The notes under the pieces: model-generated
Databases searched by the model: none
What the model was told of the DNA's origin: nothing
Seen by the model: the letters and a program-made list of their open reading frames with translations, nothing else
Position numbers and translations under genes: made by a program
Part shown: one piece after another, positions 6,234-11,491 of the stretch
Layout: every line of letters begins with the position of its first letter
Position numbering within the stretch: position 1 is the first letter of the stretch
Source: a bacterium
GTDB taxonomy: Bacteria > Hydrothermota > UBA3073 > JACQXS01 > JAUWAR01
Reading direction: 5' to 3'
DNA: 14,378 nt
Assembly (NCBI GenBank): GCA_030601965.1
Contig: JAUWAR010000023.1
Span: 1-14,378 of the forward strand

Positions 6234-6846
6234 TTAAATTATATTTTAATACAATCACTTTTCCTCTGGAAAATACCCTATCCCTCGTCTCTATAACCTT
6301 CCAGCCTTTTAAGTCCCCTGGCACTGAAGACCTGTAAGTAATGAGCCTTCCCGTAGAACATAAAAACGGAACCACTATCTCTGTAAGATAACTCATTCTA
6401 CCAACACCCCTTGCAAAAACTATATCATAACCACGGCCAGAAAACCTAAACTCCTCTGCCCTCACATTATACACCTCTATACCCTTAAGCCCAAGAATAG
6501 AAATAATATATTTCAAGAAATGATACCTCCTTCTCTTTGGCTCAAGTAAATCCATCTCTATGTCTTTTCTCACAATCTTTATCGGCACCCCGGGAAACCC
6601 GGCACCTGAACCTATATCCAGAACCTTCGCCCTATTCCCAATCACAGACACAGAGGTAAGTGAATCAAGTATATGTTTCTCTACTATCTTATCCTCATCA
6701 CCCCTTGAAATAAGATTTATCTTTTTATTCCACTTGAGAAGGGTACTGATATATAAATCAAATTTCTCAAGCCTCCCCTTATCAATATCAATACCCAAAA
6801 CCTTAGCATTCTCTTTTAACCCCTTGATATGTTTCACATGAAACAT
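6226..6846 (-). CDS. rsmG: 16S rRNA (guanine-527-N7)-methyltransferase RsmG
   Basis: RsmG (GidB) methylates N7 of G527 in 16S rRNA using S-adenosylmethionine. The 206 residues match the family length. Visible motifs are LLKWNKKINLISRGDEDKIVEKHILDSL (residues ~37-64), the SAM loop VLDIGSGAGFPGVPIKI (~75-91), LLEPKRRRYHFLKYI, VRAEEF and DIVFARGVG. The N-terminus is MFHVKH, the peptide produced when a parS site sits over the start codon, as it does here (6830-6845). The ATG overlaps the stop of the upstream DUF5683-like gene by one base (TAATG), and the 3' end overlaps parA by 8 bp. mnmG, its frequent partner, is not in the window. Confidence 0.93.
   Translation of the reverse strand: MFHVKHIKGLKENAKVLGIDIDKGRLEKFDLYISTLLKWNKKINLISRGDEDKIVEKHILDSLTSVSVIGNRAKVLDIGSGAGFPGVPIKIVRKDIEMDLLEPKRRRYHFLKYIISILGLKGIEVYNVRAEEFRFSGRGYDIVFARGVGRMSYLTEIVVPFLCSTGRLITYRSSVPGDLKGWKVIETRDRVFSRGKVIVLKYNLNG
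6830..6845. promoter_or_regulatory. parS: parS-like centromere site (ParB binding)
   Basis: The 16-bp sequence TGTTTCACATGAAACA differs from the canonical chromosomal parS TGTTTCACGTGAAACA at one central base. It lies within the first six codons of rsmG and one gene upstream of parA, the origin-proximal context in which parS sites cluster. It should be bound by a ParB protein encoded elsewhere in the genome. Confidence 0.82.
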
Positions 6847-7241
6847 TAAAACTTGAATCCTAGTTTTATTTCCCCCCGAGGCGAGCCGCCTTCCTTAAAT
6901 TTATAGAAGTGTGCTGATACATATGCATCAGACATAGACAGTGCCCATATACCCGCATCCCACCAAAGAAGGGTATATCGTTTTTTAAAATGTTCCTCAT
7001 AATTAGCATAATCCTCCAGGTCTCGGGTCTTTTTATATTTCTTATATGCATTTTCAGCCTTTATATGTTCTGCTATAGTAAAGGAAGCAAATGTGGACTG
7101 AAGAGCAGAGAACACTATACCTTTTATACGATTGTCCGTATAAAATTGCCCCCCACCTGGCAGGACTGAAAGACCCATAGCAACAAAAGGAGATTTTCCC
7201 TGTGCCGTTAAAAGGGTTGTTAATAAAATCAGAACATTCAT
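6846..7241 (-). CDS. DUF5683-like small exported protein
   Basis: This protein of about 131 residues resembles the DUF5683 group found in FCB-type bacteria, whose function is unknown. A short hydrophobic N-terminus (MNVLILLTTLLTAQG) looks like a signal peptide. It is followed by SPFVAMGLSVLPGGGQFYTDNRIKG, close to the family's PGxGQxYxxxxxKG motif, then a helical charged middle (~55-85) and two further weakly hydrophobic stretches. The C-terminus is IKLGFKF with a final Phe, as seen in some outer-membrane proteins. The ATG at 7241 is chosen; the frame also extends to a TTG at 7268, but that part is made of A-rich heptamer repeat. No ribosome binding site is visible. It shares the AMGLS-LPG-G-Y pattern with the gene at 10708-11481. 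A GC-rich hairpin (6879-6891) sits in frame near its 3' end. It is the first gene of the cluster containing rsmG and parA. Confidence 0.62.
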   Translation of the reverse strand: MNVLILLTTLLTAQGKSPFVAMGLSVLPGGGQFYTDNRIKGIVFSALQSTFASFTIAEHIKAENAYKKYKKTRDLEDYANYEEHFKKRYTLLWWDAGIWALSMSDAYVSAHFYKFKEGGSPRGEIKLGFKF

Positions 7242-7258
7242 AATATCAAATAAAATAT

Positions 7259-7300
7259 CAAAATGCAAAAATCAAAAATACAAATCAAAAATCAAAAAGT
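7259..7300 (-). repeat. A/T-rich heptanucleotide array upstream of the DUF5683-like gene
   Basis: Six degenerate 7-base units (CAAAATG, CAAAAAT, CAAAAAT, ACAAATC, AAAAATC, AAAAAGT on the plus strand) form a period-7 array in the leader of the rsmG-parA cluster. Base composition alone makes some periodicity likely, so support is weaker than for the arrays at 1380 and 10233. Confidence 0.5.
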
Positions 7301-7305
7301 TGAAA

Positions 7306-7356
7306 GGAATTAAGGCGTTAGCCTTTTATAAAATAAAATCCTTACGGATTAACTCC
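7306..7356 (+). repeat. Palindromic two-hairpin element, copy A
   Basis: This 51-bp intergenic copy begins GGAATTAAGGCGTTAGCC and ends ATCCTTACGGATTAACTCC, in the same orientation as copy B. Hairpin 1 is AAGGC, loop GTTA, GCCTT. Hairpin 2 is AATCC, loop TTAC, GGATT. The two hairpins are related by overall dyad symmetry, so the element reads similarly on both strands. It lies in the leader of the rsmG-parA cluster and could act on transcript folding there. Confidence 0.9.
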
Positions 7357-7412
7357 AATAATGTCAAGAAAATCTTGGTTTTAAACACAAATTTTTATTT
7401 TTATATATGGAC

Positions 7413-10325
7413 TTAGTACTCTGGCGAGAAAGAAAGTTGGATATACATATCCGATAAGGCGAAATCCTTTCTTAGATGCCAGGCAAAATCTAACTTGCAT
7501 ACCATATAAGATAAAGGTATTCGCAGACCTGCACCAAAACAAGCCTTTAAATCATAGAGTTCTCCATCTTTAAACGGGCGGAAAAGACTGAGGTCATTCT
7601 CCGCATAACCTACATCAATAAACATTGCACCTCTTATCCCTCGCAGGGTGTATCGGATAGGAAAAGCGAGGTTTATAGCATCAATAAGAGGAAACCTGAA
7701 CTCAATATCAAAAAGTCCAATATGTCTTTTTTCAAATTCTCTGTAGTTATAGCCCCTTAAATCCTCTGGTCCACCAAAAGGAATATAGTAATAATCTTCA
7801 TCCTCTCCCCATATTCCCTCTGCCATATACCTCCTCGCGAGTGTATATCTTTTTGCAAACCTTGTATATCTCCTGATGTCTAACTTATAGACATTATACG
7901 AAAGTGTCTGTTCATCAAATAATTTCTCAAATAAAGGAAGGGACTTCATAAATGTAAATTTCAATCTCTGTCCATTAATAGGTCCCGTGCTTCCCCAGAT
8001 GGTATTGTCAGTAACAAAAGAGATAGATGGTATAAAGAAAGAAAGACTTTCTTGATAGTAAGAGGAATCAGGATAAAACTGGCTATAAAAATACTTATAT
8101 GAGTGTTGGTATCCCTGACATTCAGCTTCTATTCGCCGAAACCTACTCAGTGGATATTGTAACAGGATACCACCACCAAATATATTTTCTGAGCAGATTA
8201 TATCAGGAAATATGTAATAATAAGAATATTTCTCTCTAAATATCGCACCTCCAATATCCAGCCTCTTTGGAAGATACCAGTATGCACCATAAAGATTAGC
8301 GTCAGTCAAATCCTCAGGCGAGTTCGTCTCTAAATATATCCTATGATTACCAAGTATATCTGAGAGAGCAATAACAATATCCCCGGACATCCCATATTCT
8401 GTAGAATAACTAAGATACCCACCTACCCAGTCGGGTGTAAATCTGAGACCCAATTTCTTGCCCTTCAAAATTGTAGAATCAGAAACTTCTGTATATATTG
8501 TTGGAAATGTCCTCTTTTCTTTTACTTCAAATCCTTTTTTATCGGGAAACTTTATCGTGAAGATATCCCACCCGCTATCTGTATAAATAGAAAATGCAAG
8601 ATATTTCCCATCTTTAGAAATAGATGGCGTGAATACCCCTCCTATTACATCTGTAAGTTGTGAAATCTCCTCTGTCTCTAAATCTAATAAGTAGAGGTTA
8701 TTTATTCCTGTTCTGTTAGAGATAAAAAGTATTTTTTTACCTATCCATAACGGATACGCCACATAAGATGACTTCTCCTCCATAACAGGACTAACAATCA
8801 CACCATCTTTATCAACCTTAAAGAGACCATACTCTCCATAATCTTTTCGGGACAGGAATGTCCCTCCTACATTTCGGTTTTCTATGGGGCGGTCTGATGC
8901 AAATACTATGTATTCTCCATCTGAGGACCAGGAAGGAGTAATATCATCATACCTATCATCTGTAAGTCTTTCAAGATTTGAGATTTGAGATTTGAGATTT
9001 GAATTTTTTATTTTATATATATCTGCCTGTCCATCTTTAAGTCCTCTGAATACTATTTCTTTACCATTAGGGGACCAACTTGGGGAGAAGATAGCGTCAA
9101 TCTCAAAGGAAAGTTTCTTTAAGACCTTTTTCTTGTTTACATCCATAATATATAGATAATCTCTTCCTTTTTTTTCTGAAACAAAACAGATTTTTGTTCC
9201 ATCAGGGTTCCATGTAATTCCACCGTATAGAATATGCAGGGATTCAAATCCTTCTGTCTTTCCTCCAGAACAGAGTTTCTTCTTTATCTTCCCATCAATA
9301 GCAGAAGCAAGATAGATACCTTCATACTGGTCTCTGTCTGAAAAAAATGCTATATAAGCACCATCTGGTGATATGGCAGGACCAATATTGAACGCATATC
9401 CTTTATGAGTTGTAAGTCTTCTTGCATAAGAAGGATATTCCTCTTTCTCTGCACAAACAGGCCAATATCTCTCTCGTAAATCCCTTGTCCAGAGCCTGTT
9501 GAGTTCTTCTGTGTCTATTCCAATAGTAGATTTAATTGCTCCATTAAACCCATTCATAAGTTTAATCGCCCTAAATATCTCCCCTATCTTCTTTTCACCA
9601 TACCTATCCGCTATAAACTTGACAATTGACTGACCCTCTTTATACATAAGATAAGAACCGCTTATAAGGTCTAATTTCTGTATTGGAAAGAGCTTATCAT
9701 AGTAAATAGCATCTCTAATTATCATATCCGCTTCACTATTCCAGTTCAGAGAGGAATATTCTGCCATCCCTTCTATAAACCATAGAGGCACGTTTACAGG
9801 CAATCCTTTTGGAAGTATAGAGGAAAGCCCTGAACCATACATAATATCAAACTGAAAGGTATGGACCAGTTCATGGGCAAGCACATGCCTGAAATCCTCA
9901 TAAGAGCCTGTAAATGGTACCACAACCCTGTTTTTATACATCTCGGTAAATCCACCTACAGATTCCTCAATTAAGGAAAGTGTAACATTTGTCTGTTCAA
10001 AATCATTATGGGATTTGTAGATAATCACTGGAATCTTTTCAGATGGTGTATGAGAAAGAGCCTCTTTGTATCTCTCGTAAGAGTCCTCAAGCACACCTTT
10101 TGCAAAGAGTGCTATCTCCTCCTCCCCTTGATAGTAGATAATACTGAACACATCTGTTTCTATTGTCTTCCACTTGAACCCTTTGTATTGAACCTTGTTT
10201 TGACCAAATTCAAGATACTGGGAATAAGAAGAAGTAACGAGTAACAAGTAACAAGTAACAAGCAACAAGCGAAAAGTGATATTAAAAACTTGTAACTTGT
10301 AACTCGTAACTCGTAACTGTTTCAT
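7413..10325 (-). CDS. Gluzincin peptidase / TolB-like propeller / Omp85-like barrel fusion protein
   Basis: This 970-residue protein has three parts. After a signal peptide (~1-36, ending TSSYSQ), residues ~40-295 form a gluzincin-type peptidase related to peptidase MA. HELVH (151-155) gives the two zinc histidines and catalytic Glu, and WFIEGMAEY (182-190) probably supplies the third ligand at Glu185. Residues ~310-600 contain about six PD40/TolB-type blades with motifs such as PAISPDGAYIAFFSDR, PSWSPNGKEIVF and PSWSSDGEYIVFASDR. Residues ~625-970 resemble an Omp85/surface-antigen barrel, with GGPEDLRGYNYREF near residue 850 and a strand-rich C-terminus ending FSPEY. The likely location is the outer membrane, with peptidase and propeller in the periplasm or outside. 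The substrate is unknown. The ATG overlaps the upstream stop by 4 bp (ATGA). Residues 4-31 are encoded by heptamer arrays, and residues ~440-451 are a heptamer insertion in a propeller loop. Confidence 0.85.
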   Translation of the reverse strand: MKQLRVTSYKLQVFNITFRLLLVTCYLLLVTSSYSQYLEFGQNKVQYKGFKWKTIETDVFSIIYYQGEEEIALFAKGVLEDSYERYKEALSHTPSEKIPVIIYKSHNDFEQTNVTLSLIEESVGGFTEMYKNRVVVPFTGSYEDFRHVLAHELVHTFQFDIMYGSGLSSILPKGLPVNVPLWFIEGMAEYSSLNWNSEADMIIRDAIYYDKLFPIQKLDLISGSYLMYKEGQSIVKFIADRYGEKKIGEIFRAIKLMNGFNGAIKSTIGIDTEELNRLWTRDLRERYWPVCAEKEEYPSYARRLTTHKGYAFNIGPAISPDGAYIAFFSDRDQYEGIYLASAIDGKIKKKLCSGGKTEGFESLHILYGGITWNPDGTKICFVSEKKGRDYLYIMDVNKKKVLKKLSFEIDAIFSPSWSPNGKEIVFRGLKDGQADIYKIKNSNLKSQISNLERLTDDRYDDITPSWSSDGEYIVFASDRPIENRNVGGTFLSRKDYGEYGLFKVDKDGVIVSPVMEEKSSYVAYPLWIGKKILFISNRTGINNLYLLDLETEEISQLTDVIGGVFTPSISKDGKYLAFSIYTDSGWDIFTIKFPDKKGFEVKEKRTFPTIYTEVSDSTILKGKKLGLRFTPDWVGGYLSYSTEYGMSGDIVIALSDILGNHRIYLETNSPEDLTDANLYGAYWYLPKRLDIGGAIFREKYSYYYIFPDIICSENIFGGGILLQYPLSRFRRIEAECQGYQHSYKYFYSQFYPDSSYYQESLSFFIPSISFVTDNTIWGSTGPINGQRLKFTFMKSLPLFEKLFDEQTLSYNVYKLDIRRYTRFAKRYTLARRYMAEGIWGEDEDYYYIPFGGPEDLRGYNYREFEKRHIGLFDIEFRFPLIDAINLAFPIRYTLRGIRGAMFIDVGYAENDLSLFRPFKDGELYDLKACFGAGLRIPLSYMVCKLDFAWHLRKDFALSDMYIQLSFSPEY
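8973..9007 (-). repeat. Heptanucleotide array inside the TolB-like propeller
   Basis: Five 7-base units on the plus strand (AAGATTT, then GAGATTT three times, then GAATTTT) encode KNSNLKSQISNL in frame. This lies between a blade strand (DIYKI) and the next one (RLTDD), where a short turn is expected, so the array looks like an insertion tolerated in a surface loop. Confidence 0.8.
10233..10316 (-). repeat. Paired heptanucleotide arrays encoding a signal peptide
   Basis: On the plus strand seven units of the AGTAACA type (10233-10281) are followed by TTAAAAA and four units of the CTTGTAA/CTCGTAA type (10289-10316). On the transcribed strand these give AGTTACR units, then TTGTTAC units. The two halves pair with about one mismatch in ten bases, so the first ~90 nt of the mRNA could fold into a hairpin just after the start codon. 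They encode residues 4-31 of the 970-residue protein, including RLLLVTCYLLLVT. Confidence 0.88.
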
Positions 10326-10702
10326 AGAAGTTTCCCTACTACAAAACCAATAACTATTCCTATTAAAAATGAAGTAACAAGGATACGGGACTTAAATATG
10401 TCTATCTTATGTCCTTTCCTGATTAGACCCAGTGTAAAGATGTATGCAAGCCCATTTATAATCCAGATAAAAGGTAGGGATATTATATGGACTATAGGTG
10501 CGCCTATTATCGGAGTAAGCCCAATTATAGCAAGGAGTCCAGAGAATGCTTGTGTAAATATTCCAAAGACAACGATACCAAAAGTCATAACCTTCTTATC
10601 GAGATGGAAGTGAAAACCCAGAAATATTGTAAGCAGGATAACTGCCCAAGTGATGAGGAGTTTTCTATTGCGGACAAAGAACGTCTTTATTCTCATCGTC
10701 AT
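10322..10702 (-). CDS. Small multi-pass inner-membrane protein, family not recognised
   Basis: This 126-residue hydrophobic protein has a basic N-terminus (RIKTFFVRNRK). Likely membrane segments are at residues 15-31, 39-61, about 66-94 (one long or two short) and 105-123. The loop RKGHKIDIFKSR between the last segments is positively charged, which would place it on the cytoplasmic side. No catalytic or binding motif is visible and I do not recognise the family. It starts 5 bp after the DUF5683-like gene and overlaps the next gene by 4 bp (ATGA), so it is probably co-expressed with the surface proteins around it. A role in their export or assembly is possible but not shown by sequence. Confidence 0.75.
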   Translation of the reverse strand: MTMRIKTFFVRNRKLLITWAVILLTIFLGFHFHLDKKVMTFGIVVFGIFTQAFSGLLAIIGLTPIIGAPIVHIISLPFIWIINGLAYIFTLGLIRKGHKIDIFKSRILVTSFLIGIVIGFVVGKLL

Positions 10703-10707
10703 TTAGA

Positions 10708-11481
10708 TTAGAACTTGCTTGTAAGACAAAGACGAATTTCGGCTGATTTTGGTATAAATTCAAGGTTATATTTTGGAAATTTCTCTTTTGTGGTGAGTAT
10801 AATTACTGTGCTTATAAGTCTATTTAAAATAGCACCGCCAATACAGTAAGAGGCATTTTGTAGCACTATCCTTTTTCCTTTCCTGAGATTTCTGTATTTA
10901 TCCATCGCAGAAGTACTCTCCCATTGCCACGATAGAGAATCAGGCATCTTATTTTCCTCGTAATATTTTTTAAACCCATCCATGTCATCAGGATAATAGT
11001 ACCTTGCCTCTTCTCTCACATCATCGTTATAATCCTCAATACTCTCATACCATTCTACGGCATCATAATAATTTTCCTGTCCGTTCATTGAGGCACCTGC
11101 ATTTCCCGATGCATAGAGTAGGTAATTATCTTTAAGAATACCTGCAAAAACTTTGAATCCTGCATAGGCAAGCCATATACTCCCTTCAGTAATATATGCC
11201 CTCAATGCCTTATTTTTATGGCCCATATATGTTTCACCAAGACCAGGTAAAACCAGAGAAAGTCCCATCGCCTTCCTTTTATCTTTTTTCTTTTCTTCCC
11301 AATGAGTGGTAATGAAAGTATCTATAAGAACAGGCATAGGTTCTATATCTATAATGAATTTCTGCTCTTTATTTTTTGATGGTTCTAAAGTTGCCTTCGG
11401 CAAATCTAAAGTTGCCTTTGGCAAATCTACTGGTTTTGTCTCACTTGCAAGCATTGACAAAATAATAAGTAATACATCCAT
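10708..11481 (-). CDS. DUF5683-like exported protein
   Basis: This 257-residue protein has a short hydrophobic N-terminus (MDVLLIILSMLASE), consistent with a signal peptide, then a low-complexity linker. The segment KAMGLSLVLPGLGETYMGHKN (residues ~70-90) matches the PGxGxxYxxxxxK pattern of DUF5683-type proteins. A hydrophobic stretch follows (~95-115), then an acidic Tyr-rich middle (~130-175) and another hydrophobic segment (~210-230). It ends in LTSKF with a terminal Phe. Function is unknown. The ATG is preceded by GAGGAGG at 3-4 nt, the strongest ribosome binding site in this cluster, and lies 10 bp after the protease stop. A 21-bp tandem repeat encodes DLPKATL twice near the N-terminus. 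It is related in pattern to the gene at 6846-7241. Confidence 0.65.
   Translation of the reverse strand: MDVLLIILSMLASETKPVDLPKATLDLPKATLEPSKNKEQKFIIDIEPMPVLIDTFITTHWEEKKKDKRKAMGLSLVLPGLGETYMGHKNKALRAYITEGSIWLAYAGFKVFAGILKDNYLLYASGNAGASMNGQENYYDAVEWYESIEDYNDDVREEARYYYPDDMDGFKKYYEENKMPDSLSWQWESTSAMDKYRNLRKGKRIVLQNASYCIGGAILNRLISTVIILTTKEKFPKYNLEFIPKSAEIRLCLTSKF
11384..11425 (-). repeat. 21-bp tandem repeat, two copies
   Basis: Two adjacent 21-bp units differ at one base (plus-strand TCTAAAGTTGCCTTCGGCAA, then A; the second has TTTGG instead of TTCGG). Each contains a small hairpin (TTGCC/GGCAA) and each encodes seven residues, so the frame is preserved (DLPKATL, DLPKATL). The unit length is three times seven. 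Confidence 0.88.
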
Positions 11482-11491
11482 CCGACCTCCT

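Larger units (their letters stand above)
7242..7412. other. Intergenic region between the two minus-strand clusters
   Basis: This 171-bp gap holds an A-rich period-7 array, palindromic element copy A, and a short weak hairpin (CAAGA, AAA, TCTTG at 7365-7377). Any promoter for the rsmG-parA cluster should lie here. A perfect TTGACA hexamer is present on the minus strand (7362-7367), but no convincing -10 box sits at the right spacing. Confidence 0.5.

Noticed and set aside
7362..7367. Perfect -35 hexamer TTGACA on the minus strand upstream of the rsmG-parA cluster
   Set aside because: At 17-18 nt downstream there is only TAAGGA or similar, a poor -10 box, and the region is AT-rich enough for chance matches, so no promoter is annotated.
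7365..7381. Hairpin CAAGA-AAA-TCTTG followed by G and a short T run on the plus strand, a possible terminator
   Set aside because: The stem is only 5 bp, and the T run follows it on the plus strand, where no upstream gene needs terminating.
10233..10316. CRISPR-like array
   Set aside because: Units are 7 bp and contiguous with no spacers, and no cas genes are present.
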